Counted from the first letter of the stretch, positions 17,163 to 26,525 are shown. The stretch: 64,000 bases of DNA from Litorivita pollutaquae (GCF_003205515.1 NZ_KZ826482.1:1-64000); one strand, 5' to 3'. Notes: a model not told the origin generated them from the sequence alone. Program-made: numbers and translations.

Positions 17163-17569
17163 CCAACACTAACGCCGAACTCAAATCCTTCATCCGTGCC
17201 CAACTCAGCGCCAACTGCGACCCCGTCCCGCCGAAGACCGCGACCAGTCAGCAGGTGCACCTTGAAGTCTGGACGACACGCGGACGCCGCCGCGCCATCG
17301 GTGCCGAACTCGGCCAAAAAGACCGCGTGAATCTGTGGGTCATTAGCATGTATGCCCCAACCTCGCCCCCTATCACCGTGGAGGTCGCGAAGAAGGTTTG
17401 GAAGGGGGCTGGGTGGCAGGACAAGGAGCCAGATCCAGTACGCAAGGGACGCGACGGCGCAAACAGTAATCTCAAGGGATACGACGAGTTCCGAACGAAA
17501 CCGATCACGCGTCTGGGCATTCAGTCCATAGATGACGCGCGAAAGATATTTGAGCATTTATTCGCATGA
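17159..17569 (+). CDS. Unknown small protein inside the type I restriction operon
   Basis: A 136-residue soluble, basic protein beginning VTNTNAELKSFIRAQLSANC. It starts at a GTG overlapping the hsdS stop and its own stop overlaps the hsdR start (ATGA), so it is translationally coupled on both sides and almost certainly expressed. Segments include TTRGRRRAIGAELGQKDRVN and ITRLGIQSIDDARKIFEHLF. I recognise no family; it could modulate the complex or act as a separate defence component. Confidence 0.65.
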   Translation: MTNTNAELKSFIRAQLSANCDPVPPKTATSQQVHLEVWTTRGRRRAIGAELGQKDRVNLWVISMYAPTSPPITVEVAKKVWKGAGWQDKEPDPVRKGRDGANSNLKGYDEFRTKPITRLGIQSIDDARKIFEHLFA

Positions 17570-20529
17570 CCACTACTCACACCACCGCCGACATTCATCA
17601 AGAGAAGGTCTTTGAGGCGCATATCGTCGCCTGCCTGACCGCCGGTCAGGGGTACATCGAACGCAACTGCCCGTCCCATTATGACGTGGCCCATGCGCTC
17701 GACACCGAGTTGCTGTTTCGCTTTCTGAAAGACACGCAACCCGAGGCGTGGCAGGTGCTGGAAGACCATTACAGCGCGCAGGCCGAAGCGGAGGTTTTGA
17801 AACGTCTCGACAAAGCGCTGAAAGACAACCCCGCCCATGTTGTGCTGCGCGAGGGGCTGAAACTGGTGCCGAACATCCGGTTCGCGCTGTGCTTTTTCAA
17901 GCCTGCGTCGAACCTGAACCCGGATCTGACGCGGCTTTTTGATGCGAACATCCTGTCCGTGATGCGGCAGGTGACCTATTCGGCGAAGAACAAGAACGCC
18001 ATCGATCTGGCGACCTTCGTCAACGGCATTCCGGTCGCGACGCTGGAAGTGAAAAACCTGCTGACGGGGCAGAACGTCAAACACGCCGAGAAACAGTATC
18101 GGCAGGACCGCTCCCCCGCTGGCGAACCTCTGCTAACCTTTAAACGCGGAGCTATCGTGCATTTCGCGGTGGATCAGGACAACGTGTCGATGACCACACG
18201 CCTTATGAACGGTAAGACGCGGTTTCTGCCGTTCAATCGCGGGCGCGACGGCGGTGCCGGAAACCCCGATGTGCCGGGCGAGAACCGGGTCGCCTATCTC
18301 TACAAAGACCTGCCCGACACCAAGGCAGTATTCTCGCGCGAGGTGTTGCTCGACCTGATCGGGCGGTTCATTCACCTTGAACGCTCGGGCGGCAAAGAGG
18401 TGCTGATCTTTCCCCGGTTCCAGCAGTTCGATGCCGTGCGCAAGGTATTGGCGGACGCGCGTGCCAAGGGCGCGGGGCAGAACTATCTGATCCAGCACAG
18501 CGCCGGGTCGGGCAAGTCGAACACCATCGCGTGGACCGCGCACCAGATCATCAACCTGCATGACACAGGCGACCAACCCCTGTTCGATACGGCGATCATT
18601 GTGACCGACCGTTTGGTGCTGGACCGACAGTTGCAGAACACCATCGGCGGGTTCGCCCAGACCGAGGGCGTGGTGAAGAAGATCGACGGCACGTCCCGCG
18701 ATCTGAAAGACGCAATCCTGAAAGGCGCACGGATCATCATCACGACAATCCAGAAGTTCGGGACCGAGCATCTGGCGACGATCTCCGGGCAGGGTGGCAG
18801 GAACTTTGCTGTGGTCATTGACGAAGCGCATTCATCCCAGTCCGGCAAGGCGGCGCAAGCGATGAGCGACGCGCTGACCCGCGATGCGACCAGCTCCGAC
18901 GATATCGAAGACATGGTTCTGGCCTTTCAGAAGGCGCGCGGACCGCAGAAAAACATCTCGTTTCTCGCCTTCACCGCGACGCCGCGCAATGTCACGCTGG
19001 AACGGTTCGGGCGCATCGGGTCAGACGGTAAACCGCACCCATTCCACCTTTATTCGATGCGTCAGGCCATCGAGGAAGAGTTCATTGTCGATGTTCTGAA
19101 AAATTACACGACCTATGGTGCGTACTACCAGCTCGAAAAGACCATCGAAGACGACCCAGCCTTCAAAGGGCGTAAAGCGCAGTCTCGTGTCGCGCGCTAT
19201 GCCTCGCTGCATCCGACCGCCATTGATCAAAAAGTCGAGGTGATTGTCGAACACTTCCGCCGCCATGTTGCGGGCAAATTGAACGGTCTGGCGAAGGCGA
19301 TGATCGTGACCCAAAGTCGCGAACATGCCCTGCGTTACTGGCAACAACTCAACCTTTACATCGAAGACAAGGGATATGCCGACCTTAAAGCGTTGGTCGC
19401 GTTCTCGGGCGATCTGACCGTCGATGGCAATGTCTGGACCGAGGCGACCGCGAACGGCTTCGCTGAAACCGAACTGCCGAAAAAGTTCGACACTGACGAA
19501 TATCAGATCCTCGTCGTTGCCGAGAAATACCAGACCGGCTTTGACCAACCCAAACTTGTCGCGATGTATGTGGACAAGAAACTCGCCGGGTTGCAGGCGG
19601 TGCAAACCCTTGCCCGGCTGAACCGCAGTTACGGCAAGGACAAACCCACGTTCGTTCTCGACTTCCAGAACACAATGGAAGAGGTCAAAGAAGCGTTTGC
19701 GCCCTTCTTCGAGGCAACCGCGCTGGAAGAACGCACAGATCTGAACCAAATCTATGACCTAGAACAGCGCATCTCGTCCTCGACCTATATTCACAAAGAC
19801 GAGGTCGAGCGGTTTGCCGATCAGTTCTTCAAGGGTGATCTGACGACGCAGGACCGCCTCAAATTGGAAGGCACTGTCCGTCTTGCAGTCGACCGGTTTG
19901 AGCTGGATGAAGACGAGGCACAACAAGAAGAGTTCCGCCAACTTCTGAAAAGTTTCCAGCGCTTCTACGCCTTCGTGGCGCAGGTCGTGTCACTCAACGA
20001 TGCTTGGTTGGAGAAGCTCTACGCCTACACAGCTTGGTTGTCGCGCCTTCTGCCATCTCGGGATGTACCTGCCGATATCACAATCACCGACGACATGCTG
20101 ACCTTGTCCGCGTTCAAGTTGCAAAAGGGCGAGGAAGGCAGTGCGTCGTTGAATGCGGGCGACACGCGCACGCTCGACCCGATCACCGAGTTCGGCGCAA
20201 ACCCCTACACCGAGGAAGAAGAGAGGTCGCTGTCCGAAATCATCGACTCGTTCAATGAACGGCATGGCACCCAGTTCTCGCGTGAAGACTTCCTGCGCTT
20301 TGAGCGGGTGACGCGCGACATCATGGACGAAGACATGACCGAGATGGTCAAAAACAACCCGGCAGACGTTGTCTACAACGCGTTCTCGCAGGCGTTTTTC
20401 CAAGGTATGGTCAGGGCGTTCCAGCAAGACAACGAGATGCGCAACATCGTCATGACCGACAAGGACGCGCGTGATCAGGCGACACGGCATTTCTTCAAAC
20501 GCGCGCAGCGGCAGGCGCGAGAGGCGTAA
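17566..20529 (+). CDS. hsdR: Type I restriction-modification system, nuclease/translocase subunit HsdR
   Basis: A 987-residue subunit that translocates unmodified DNA and cuts it. The N-terminal nuclease domain shows DLATFVNGIPVATLEVKN (PD-(D/E)xK type, near residue 148-165). The superfamily 2 motor follows with Walker A SAGSGKS near 312, DEAH near 420, FTATP near 468, and a second RecA-like half with AEKYQTGFDQP. The C-terminal helical region for complex assembly is present, so the protein looks complete. The ATG at 17566 overlaps the previous stop. Together with hsdM and hsdS this appears to be an intact system. Confidence 0.93.
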   Translation: MTTTHTTADIHQEKVFEAHIVACLTAGQGYIERNCPSHYDVAHALDTELLFRFLKDTQPEAWQVLEDHYSAQAEAEVLKRLDKALKDNPAHVVLREGLKLVPNIRFALCFFKPASNLNPDLTRLFDANILSVMRQVTYSAKNKNAIDLATFVNGIPVATLEVKNLLTGQNVKHAEKQYRQDRSPAGEPLLTFKRGAIVHFAVDQDNVSMTTRLMNGKTRFLPFNRGRDGGAGNPDVPGENRVAYLYKDLPDTKAVFSREVLLDLIGRFIHLERSGGKEVLIFPRFQQFDAVRKVLADARAKGAGQNYLIQHSAGSGKSNTIAWTAHQIINLHDTGDQPLFDTAIIVTDRLVLDRQLQNTIGGFAQTEGVVKKIDGTSRDLKDAILKGARIIITTIQKFGTEHLATISGQGGRNFAVVIDEAHSSQSGKAAQAMSDALTRDATSSDDIEDMVLAFQKARGPQKNISFLAFTATPRNVTLERFGRIGSDGKPHPFHLYSMRQAIEEEFIVDVLKNYTTYGAYYQLEKTIEDDPAFKGRKAQSRVARYASLHPTAIDQKVEVIVEHFRRHVAGKLNGLAKAMIVTQSREHALRYWQQLNLYIEDKGYADLKALVAFSGDLTVDGNVWTEATANGFAETELPKKFDTDEYQILVVAEKYQTGFDQPKLVAMYVDKKLAGLQAVQTLARLNRSYGKDKPTFVLDFQNTMEEVKEAFAPFFEATALEERTDLNQIYDLEQRISSSTYIHKDEVERFADQFFKGDLTTQDRLKLEGTVRLAVDRFELDEDEAQQEEFRQLLKSFQRFYAFVAQVVSLNDAWLEKLYAYTAWLSRLLPSRDVPADITITDDMLTLSAFKLQKGEEGSASLNAGDTRTLDPITEFGANPYTEEEERSLSEIIDSFNERHGTQFSREDFLRFERVTRDIMDEDMTEMVKNNPADVVYNAFSQAFFQGMVRAFQQDNEMRNIVMTDKDARDQATRHFFKRAQRQAREA

Positions 20530-21388
20530 CTTTCTCCACGCCGCCTTGGAGCGCCGTCAAATCGGTCATCTCGGCACGCCGTGGCGGCTGGACGCGTGTG
20601 ATGTGAGCGACATCAAAAACTGGTTCCGCCCGTCTGATACGAGCCGAACCGGTACGATAAATGTCAGTGAAAAAGGCAAGGTTGAAATCAACTTCATCAA
20701 CCAGCTACAAGGCCAGCTTGCGGGCGTCATTCGGGAGCCGACTTGGACCTTGCCGCGCCTCGCCAACTGGCTGGAAAGCGGCATCGTTCATCCCGATATC
20801 ACCAAGCCAAGCGCGGTAGTATTCATATCCAAGGCCATAGAAGAATTGATGGCCTCTGGGATTGAGCTGGATGTGCTGGGCCGCAACAAGTATGATCTTC
20901 GCGGCGAGCGAGAAACAACGCAATACCGTGCCCTTTTTGCCGCCAACGCGGAGGACTTTCAGACCAGCGCGGACCTGTCCATCATCTTCGATGAGCAAAG
21001 CCACGCGCCGAACCGGCCCTATTCCGGCGCGACCAAGTTCAACAAGCATTACTTCTCGCTTATTGGCGCGTTTGACAGTGACGAAGAGCGGGACTGTGCC
21101 CTGCACATCGACCGGCACGAAAAGGTCCGATACTGGGTGCGCAACATTGACCGGAAGAGATCGTCCTTCTGGCTGCAAATGCCCCACGGGAAATTCTACC
21201 CCGACTTTATCGCAATGCTGACCGATGGCCGCATTCTTGTTGTGGAATACAAGGGGGAGCACCTCTACGAAGGGGAGGCGGTTAAACGGCAGATTGGTGC
21301 CGTTTGGCAGGACGCCAGCAATGGACACTGTCTTTTCTGTATGCCTACGGCCCGAGACTTTACCCTTATTGACCGAACCATTGAATGA
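20471..21388 (+). pseudogene. C-terminal remnant of a type III-like Res/DEAD-box restriction protein
   Basis: This frame reads like the last 280 residues of a helicase-nuclease of the type III Res group: YSGATKFNKHYFSLIGAFDS, WVRNIDRKRSSFWLQ, and the nuclease core FYPDFIAMLTDGRILVVEYKGEHL, where PDF and E-x-K are the likely catalytic residues, then CLFCMP. The helicase half is absent; the frame simply runs back into the 3' end of hsdR. I see no credible start or ribosome binding site, so it is probably a deletion remnant, with hsdR or its neighbour having replaced the lost part. A stand-alone nuclease is a less likely alternative. Confidence 0.65.
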
Positions 21389-22432
21389 ATTGACAGCATT
21401 GCCCCAAAGCGTTGAGACGCTGGCCAGTAGTTTCTGAATTGCGCGCTTAACCCGGATTGGGCGGCGCAAGGGCACGAGCGCGCCCAAGTCCGTTGTCGCC
21501 TCAATCCAAGGCGTCGTGTGCGACGCTCGGTTGGCATAAGACTTTTCAGTAATGGATATTTTTCTACGCTTTGCTGCGTGCAGTGGGAATGAAGGCATCT
21601 GATTGTTTAGAGCGTATTCGACCCGTAACTTGGCAACCTCGAAATAGGATTTGTCGCGCTCGATTCCGATGAAGTTGAAACCAGCCCAAGCCGCCGCCAT
21701 ACCGGTTGCGCCTGTTCCCATAAATGCGTCCATCACGGTACCTCCCTCCGGAGTGACGAGCTTCAACAAATGGTACATTAGCTGCACGGGCTTGACGCAG
21801 GGGCCGTGGTTCTTACGGCTCGTTGTGCGGTAAAGCGAACGGCCACTTTCGTCTCGTTTGTTCACCCGCTTTGTTTGCAGGTGCTCGACGCCGAGATTTC
21901 TCTCCGTGGGGGTCGGCTTTTGGTAGTCAAAGGTTGACTTTGTCATCTTGACGCCAGGTACGGTGTTCTTGACCCGAAGCCCGGAATTACCGTGTTTTTT
22001 ACGGTGGACCTTATACGTCTTTTCCAGCAGCGGCTTCATAAACAAGCCGATGGGTTCTTGTCCGGGCTTCACGCGGGTGTGGTGTAGGTCGTCAATCTTT
22101 TGGCACGCTGGTGTCCCATTGTTATACGTCCAAGCCATTCCAGATATCAGCGTGAAGCCGATATCTTCCAGCTCGCAGATTGTGCGGTGGAACCTGCGGT
22201 GGTCTCCGAAGACCACAAGATATCCACCGGGCTTCAAGACCCGGAACGACTCTTCCCATATCGGAAAAAGGTTGAGGTTTTTATCCCAGTCGTGGTCCAA
22301 TACGTCATCGTATGGCGGATCGTACACTTGGGCGTCGACTGAGTTCGACTTGATTGTTTTGAGTGTTTCAAGGCAATCTTCATTGATCAGCGCGGACAGT
22401 GTTTTGGTGTTCGTATCGAAAAGGTCTTTCAT
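20705..22432 (-). CDS. DNA methyltransferase (beta-class, DPPY), probably with a spurious C-terminal read-through
   Basis: The first 300 residues are a complete N4/N6-type DNA methyltransferase: catalytic DPPY near residue 40, FRVLKPGGYLVVFGD, and the cofactor motif DAFMGTGATG late in the domain, which is the beta-class order. The ATG at 22432 has GGAG upstream. After the domain ends near YFEVAKLRVEYAL the frame stays open, running about 680 bases antisense to the Res remnant, so the last 230 residues are unlikely to be a native domain. The original stop has probably been lost by a recombination junction near 21390. It may act as a lone protective methylase. Confidence 0.7.
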   Translation of the reverse strand: MKDLFDTNTKTLSALINEDCLETLKTIKSNSVDAQVYDPPYDDVLDHDWDKNLNLFPIWEESFRVLKPGGYLVVFGDHRRFHRTICELEDIGFTLISGMAWTYNNGTPACQKIDDLHHTRVKPGQEPIGLFMKPLLEKTYKVHRKKHGNSGLRVKNTVPGVKMTKSTFDYQKPTPTERNLGVEHLQTKRVNKRDESGRSLYRTTSRKNHGPCVKPVQLMYHLLKLVTPEGGTVMDAFMGTGATGMAAAWAGFNFIGIERDKSYFEVAKLRVEYALNNQMPSFPLHAAKRRKISITEKSYANRASHTTPWIEATTDLGALVPLRRPIRVKRAIQKLLASVSTLWGNAVNSFNGSVNKGKVSGRRHTEKTVSIAGVLPNGTNLPFNRLPFVEVLPLVFHNKNAAIGQHCDKVGVEFPVGHLQPEGRSLPVNVAHPVSDLFVPVDVQGTVPLFVTVKRANKREVMLVELGRAGIGPVRRVALLIEDDGQVRAGLKVLRVGGKKGTVLRCFSLAAKIILVAAQHIQLNPRGHQFFYGLGYEYYRAWLGDIGMNDAAFQPVGEARQGPSRLPNDARKLAL

Positions 22433-22818
22433 AGTAGGCTCCATCAGTTGGTGTTGGTGGAGTGGACATGAACGGACGCTTCGTTTCGGCAATGGTTGAT
22501 TGTCTTTTTAATTGGAAGAAACCTTCCATATGGCCTCAAGTAGTTGATATGTAATAAAAGAAAATAATTGACTTTCCATATTTGCACATAAGGACCGAAA
22601 GGGTGCTGCGTCAAGGCTTTGACGTAATTTTCAAAAAATGCGCCCAAACGGTGAGTAATTTACGGCGAAACTTTGATTTGGAGCGCGTGCGAATTAGCCA
22701 TTACTGCGAGTTAGTGTTTGCCAATGCAAAGAACCTCTCGCGCCTTCGCGCACTCGGGTACTGCGTGCTTCCGCGCGCGGGAAAAAGGCACCCGCGCGCG
22801 TGAGGGCGGTTCCGCGTA
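22433..22818. other. 386 bases between methylase and integrase, with a 10-bp GC hairpin
   Basis: The left part is AT-rich and should carry the methyltransferase promoter. At 22772-22800, CGCGCGCGGG and CCCGCGCGCG form a perfect stem around a nine-base loop, 19 bases past the integrase stop; there is no T run after it, so it is a weak terminator candidate. A plus-strand frame at 22582-22803 has no supporting features. Confidence 0.4.
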
Positions 22819-24942
22819 TCAGCCGTTCGCGCTGTTTACGACTCGCAAGTGTGGGGCAGCCCTGTGGTAGGTTTTCCCGAACGGGGAGCGAACTCCATAG
22901 TGATTGATGTCATTGAGGTCCACGTACTCTTTGAGAGCTTCGATGGTTTCGCCCAGCCGGTAATAGTTCTTGTGGGTCACATCGGTCTGTTCGTGCCCCA
23001 TCAGGCCTTTGCGCACGTGATCGGGAACTTTTGCGCGCGCGAGCCTGACGTGAAACTCTGTGCGAAGCGCGTGGAAGTCCAAACCCGGCTTCTTGATGCC
23101 CCGGCTTTCGGTGTAGTAGCCGAACCTTTTCGACATGATCGCGCTCAATGTGCCTTTGGACTTTGAGCGTTCGATGTGGGGGAACAGGCGGCTCAGTCCC
23201 TGTTGACGGCGAAGGGCAACAAGCTCTGGCAGGCCAATGTCAATCAGTGCCCGATGCAGTGGAACGCTGCGAAAACCGTTGTCCGACTTTACTTCCTGCG
23301 AACCAATCTCGTTCTGGACCCGCACGGCCATGATCCCGGCGTCCGAGAAGAAGTCGTTCACCCGCAATTGCAAGATTTCTTCCAGCCGCAAGCCCGCGTA
23401 CACCCCGATCAGCGGGCACCAGAAAAGTGGCTCGTCTTGTTCTGTCAGCGGGTTTTGGAAGATTTCCGAGCCGAGCAGGGCGTAAATGTCTTCGCCCCAT
23501 CCAATCCGTTCCACACGCCGTTCGCTTCGCTTGCGCCGTTTGATCTCGGATGTGGTCAGCGTCCGTCCTTTGAACGGGTTGCCGTCAATCGCGCCACTTT
23601 CGTGCGCATAGGCGAGGATTGCGTGTAATGCTTGCTGATGGCGCTTCATCGTGGTCGCGGACAGCCGCACGACGCGGGCTGCGGCTGAGGCTTCTTCTAT
23701 CTCGCCGGGCGGCTTGCCCTCGCGTCGCAGCTTTTCAATCAGCGCATTGATCCCAATTGTGTCGTGTTCATCGGCGTCTTCGATAAACTGGCGCGCGGTG
23801 CGCTTGTCCTTGGACGATTTTCCGAAGTTCTTGGGAAGTCTCTGAATCCAATCATTGAATTCGATGACTTCCTCTTTGCCTATATCGCATAGTGGCAGAT
23901 CACCGACGATCTCAACAAACAATCGAACCGAAGACTGCCAGTTACGCAGCGAGGTCCGTTCGAAGTTTCGACCCGTCGCGGCATCGGCTGTTTCATCTTC
24001 GCGTGTGAGCGTGAAGCCTTGGCAGCGAAGGGCCAGGTACTTGTCGGCAAAGTCGGCAAACTTCTGGGTGCTGTTCTTCGGGCGCGCAAGCGTGGGCGAC
24101 GGCTTGGCTTCCGGCGTTGGCACCATTCCTATTTTGTGCGCCGCATCCATTGCTTCTTTCAACGCAAGCGGAAAATCGGCGTTGGCATCGGAAGGATCAA
24201 GGCTCAACCGTTCGCAAGCGGCCAAATACTCCGACAATGTCGCGCGGAATACGTGCGTGTGCAGGCCGAAATCAGACACGACATAGTCAGCATAATAGTC
24301 GTCGTTGGTTCGTGCGCTTTCACCGATATGGGCAAGACGCGGGTATTCCGGCTCGTAGTCAGGGTGGAAAAGCTCACCACATTTTTCCCAGTAGTCCTCG
24401 TCGTGATCTTCCAAATAGGCAAGTGCATCGCGCTCCGCTTGGCACATTGCTTCCGCCGGTGGGTTTTCTTCGACCTGTGGGGTTGGCTGCGCGTCCGCAA
24501 CGATCACCTTACCTTCAACACCGAGCGCCTTGCGCAAGTCCTGTTCCAAGATGCGATAGGCGCGCTGCTTGACCCCATCGGGAAAGCTGGACGCTGGCCC
24601 GTGGGCAATTTTCTCGATCAGAGAACGAAAATGTTTGGCCATAGTCATCGCTATGGCGTCCATCATGTCGGTATCAAATTCGTGTTCGTTCATAACTGCC
24701 TCGATCATCGCCCACGCGCGCTCAAAATCTGCAGAGATGAAAGCGCCGAGAATGCGGGCCTCTCTCTTGGAGCGGGTGCGCAAGCTCACAGCCATATGGC
24801 CCCGCGCTTGCAGGCTGGTCCCATTGTCGCAACAAGACACTGATATTTGGTTATTTTGTGATGATTGGATGACAATAACTGGATGACGGCGGCGATACCA
24901 CCATACGGCTCCGCGTTTCGTCAGGTAAGCAATGCGTCCCAT
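22819..24942 (-). CDS. Large tyrosine recombinase (integrase) of island 1
   Basis: A 707-residue site-specific recombinase. The N-terminus (YLTKRGAVWWYRRRHP, then SLRTRSKREARIL) is of the DUF6538 type found on large alphaproteobacterial integrases. The catalytic domain is complete: arginine in GVYAGLRLEEILQL, lysine in VKSDNGFRSVPLH, FHALRTEF (H-x-x-R), GHEQTDVTHKNYY with the histidine and nucleophilic tyrosine. The ATG at 24942 is chosen for its GGAG. It sits 120 bases from the inner att site and points away from it, as expected for an integrase next to its attachment site. Confidence 0.88.
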   Translation of the reverse strand: MGRIAYLTKRGAVWWYRRRHPVIVIQSSQNNQISVSCCDNGTSLQARGHMAVSLRTRSKREARILGAFISADFERAWAMIEAVMNEHEFDTDMMDAIAMTMAKHFRSLIEKIAHGPASSFPDGVKQRAYRILEQDLRKALGVEGKVIVADAQPTPQVEENPPAEAMCQAERDALAYLEDHDEDYWEKCGELFHPDYEPEYPRLAHIGESARTNDDYYADYVVSDFGLHTHVFRATLSEYLAACERLSLDPSDANADFPLALKEAMDAAHKIGMVPTPEAKPSPTLARPKNSTQKFADFADKYLALRCQGFTLTREDETADAATGRNFERTSLRNWQSSVRLFVEIVGDLPLCDIGKEEVIEFNDWIQRLPKNFGKSSKDKRTARQFIEDADEHDTIGINALIEKLRREGKPPGEIEEASAAARVVRLSATTMKRHQQALHAILAYAHESGAIDGNPFKGRTLTTSEIKRRKRSERRVERIGWGEDIYALLGSEIFQNPLTEQDEPLFWCPLIGVYAGLRLEEILQLRVNDFFSDAGIMAVRVQNEIGSQEVKSDNGFRSVPLHRALIDIGLPELVALRRQQGLSRLFPHIERSKSKGTLSAIMSKRFGYYTESRGIKKPGLDFHALRTEFHVRLARAKVPDHVRKGLMGHEQTDVTHKNYYRLGETIEALKEYVDLNDINHYGVRSPFGKTYHRAAPHLRVVNSANG

Positions 24943-25016
24943 CTTTGGCTCCGACTCTTTGTGCGCAGTAAAAATCGCGCTTTGGGGCACAGAGGGGTGA
25001 GAATGACCTTGCTAAG

Positions 25017-25056
25017 AAAAAAGCCCAGCTAAGTCACTGACTTTGCTGGGCTTTTT
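25017..25056. terminator. Terminator next to the inner att site
   Basis: AAAAAGCCCAGC and GCTGGGCTTTTT flank AAGTCA and TGACTT, giving an almost continuous 18-bp hairpin. It lies on the 3' side of the tRNA fragment, like the native terminator at 35650-35680, and may have ended tRNA-Asn transcription before island 2 inserted. Confidence 0.75.
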
Positions 25057-25061
25057 GGGTA

Positions 25062-25111
25062 TTGGCTCCGGCGGTAGGGATCGAACCTACGACCAATTGA
25101 TTAACAGTCAA
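25062..25111 (-). other. Inner att site: 50-bp copy of the 3' part of tRNA-Asn
   Basis: These 50 bases are identical to 35688-35737 and cover CCA, acceptor, T-arm, variable loop and anticodon arm through the GTT anticodon. Beyond 25111 the sequence diverges from the tRNA, so the 5' half is missing and this is not a functional tRNA. It is the junction between the two islands. Confidence 0.88.
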
Positions 25112-25238
25112 AATTCTACCCGTAACACGGCGCTACATACCGTAACCTAAATTCAAGAAAATTCCCAATAAAACAAGATGTTTGCGAGGACGTCGGCTTC
25201 ATGTCATAACATGGGATAACAGCTTGATACGGGTCAAA

Positions 25239-25259
25239 GTGTTACCCCTGTGTTACCCC
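25239..25259 (+). repeat. Direct GTGTTACCCC repeats, candidate integrase arm sites
   Basis: GTGTTACCCC occurs at 25239-25248 and 25250-25259, an 11-base period, just before the integrase ribosome binding site. Related TACCCGTAAC and TACCGTAACC lie at 25117-25126 and 25138-25147, and CGTTACCC pairs lie at the opposite island end (35611-35630). Placement at both ends fits arm-type binding sites. Confidence 0.5.
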
Positions 25260-25274
25260 AAGGAGAAATTGACC

Positions 25275-26525
25275 ATGGCAAAAGCCTTCACTGTAAAGTC
25301 AATCGAAGCCATGAAGCCGGGCGAAGCTAGGCGCGAAATTCCCGACCCTTCACTGTCGGGGCTTTACCTTGTCATCCAGCCTAGCGGCGCAAAGTCTTGG
25401 GCGTTGCGCTATCGCTTCGGTGGCAAGCCTTGCAAGCTAACGCTGGGAAAGCTTCGGCCAGCCGAAATGGCAGAAGGCACGGCAGGCTTTCTAGGGTTGG
25501 CCGAGGCTAGAAAAGCGGCAGGCGATGCGCTGGAAAAGCTTGAACTCGGACGTGATCCTGCGGCGCTAAAGAAGGCCGCGAAGGCCGAGCGGGCCGAGGC
25601 TCAACTGACTGAACGGGACAAGGTAAAGACGCTAGTCAAGACATATGACAAGCGGCACCTTTCAACGCTCAAGAGCGGCAAGACGGTGAAGCGCGAACTT
25701 GAACGGCACGTAGTTAGCGAGTGGGGCGATCGCGACATTCACGAAATAACCAAGCGGGATATTCTGGAGCTGCTGGAGGGTATTGCGGACACGGGGCGGG
25801 GTGTGACTGCAAATAGGGTGCGGGCCTACCTTAAAGCGTTTCTGGCGTGGTGTGTGAACCGTGACGTGATCGACCGTAACCCTGCGGACGGTGTAAAGCC
25901 CCCCGCGAAAGAGCGAGCGCGCGCCCGTGTGCTAAGTGACGACGAAATTCGCTGGTTCTGGCAGGCTTGTGACGCTGAAGGGCAACCGTGGGGGCATATG
26001 GCCAAGCTGCTGCTGCTAACGGGGCAGCGGCTTGGTGAGGTCGCCAAAATGACCGATGGCGAAATCAGGGGCGATCTGTGGCATCTGCGCGAAGATCGAA
26101 CAAAGAACGGACGCGCCCATGACGTGCCATTGTCAAAGCCTGCGCTGGACGTGCTGGCGGACGTTAAGCGAATTGTGGACAGTGAAGGGAAGGTCAACTT
26201 TGTCTTCACCACGAACGGGCGGTCGCCCGTGCAGTCCTTTGACAAGCCGCGCAATCGGTTGGCGGTGGCGATGAAGGAAATTGCCGAGAAGGAAGCGGGC
26301 GGACCTGTCGAGATAGAGCCTTGGGGCTTCCATGATCTGCGGCGCACCTGCGCCACGGGTATGGCTGCGCTTGGGGTTCCTGTGCGCGTAACTGAGGCGG
26401 TGCTAAACCATGTCAGCGGAACGGGCGGCGGGATTGTCGGGGTTTACCAAAGGCACGACTACGCGACCGAAAAACGCGACGCCCTGAGTGCTTGGGGCGG
26501 TAGGGTTATGGGTGCCGCCGCATAA
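25275..26525 (+). CDS. Tyrosine recombinase integrase of island 2, DUF4102 arm type
   Basis: A 416-residue integrase of the kind that uses tRNA genes. The N-terminal arm-binding domain (SGLYLVIQPSGAKSWALRYR) is the DUF4102 type, then a core-binding helical domain, then the catalytic domain with TGQRLGE (Arg252), WGFHDLRRTCAT (H-x-x-R), LNHVSG, and the tyrosine in VYQRHDYATEKR. The ATG at 25275 has AAGGAG upstream; the repeated GTGTTACCCC motifs directly before it suggest autoregulation by integrase binding. It lies 164 bases from the inner att site. Confidence 0.92.
   Translation: MAKAFTVKSIEAMKPGEARREIPDPSLSGLYLVIQPSGAKSWALRYRFGGKPCKLTLGKLRPAEMAEGTAGFLGLAEARKAAGDALEKLELGRDPAALKKAAKAERAEAQLTERDKVKTLVKTYDKRHLSTLKSGKTVKRELERHVVSEWGDRDIHEITKRDILELLEGIADTGRGVTANRVRAYLKAFLAWCVNRDVIDRNPADGVKPPAKERARARVLSDDEIRWFWQACDAEGQPWGHMAKLLLLTGQRLGEVAKMTDGEIRGDLWHLREDRTKNGRAHDVPLSKPALDVLADVKRIVDSEGKVNFVFTTNGRSPVQSFDKPRNRLAVAMKEIAEKEAGGPVEIEPWGFHDLRRTCATGMAALGVPVRVTEAVLNHVSGTGGGIVGVYQRHDYATEKRDALSAWGGRVMGAAA

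Larger units (their letters stand above)
5154..25061. mobile_element. Island 1: integrative mobilizable element with defence cargo, inserted at tRNA-Asn
   Basis: About 19.9 kb bounded by tRNA-Asn 3'-end copies at 5154 and 25062. It encodes a tyrosine recombinase at its right end, a MOBQ relaxase with an accessory protein, a P4-type primase/helicase and ArdC, but no type IV secretion genes, so it could be mobilized only by a helper. Cargo is a type I restriction-modification operon with an embedded Abi_2 gene, a truncated type III-like Res gene and a DNA methyltransferase. Border assignment assumes the 19-bp match is its outer att site. Confidence 0.75.

Noticed and set aside
22582-22803. 73-residue frame between methylase and integrase
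   Set aside because: No ribosome binding site and it runs into a GC hairpin.
24019-24843. 274-residue plus-strand frame within the island 1 integrase
   Set aside because: Opposite strand to a full tyrosine recombinase; no start signal.
24943-24954. 12-base match to the att core (TCTTTGGCTCCG) beside the integrase start
   Set aside because: Too short to be an att site; it overlaps the integrase ribosome binding region and has no tRNA-like continuation.
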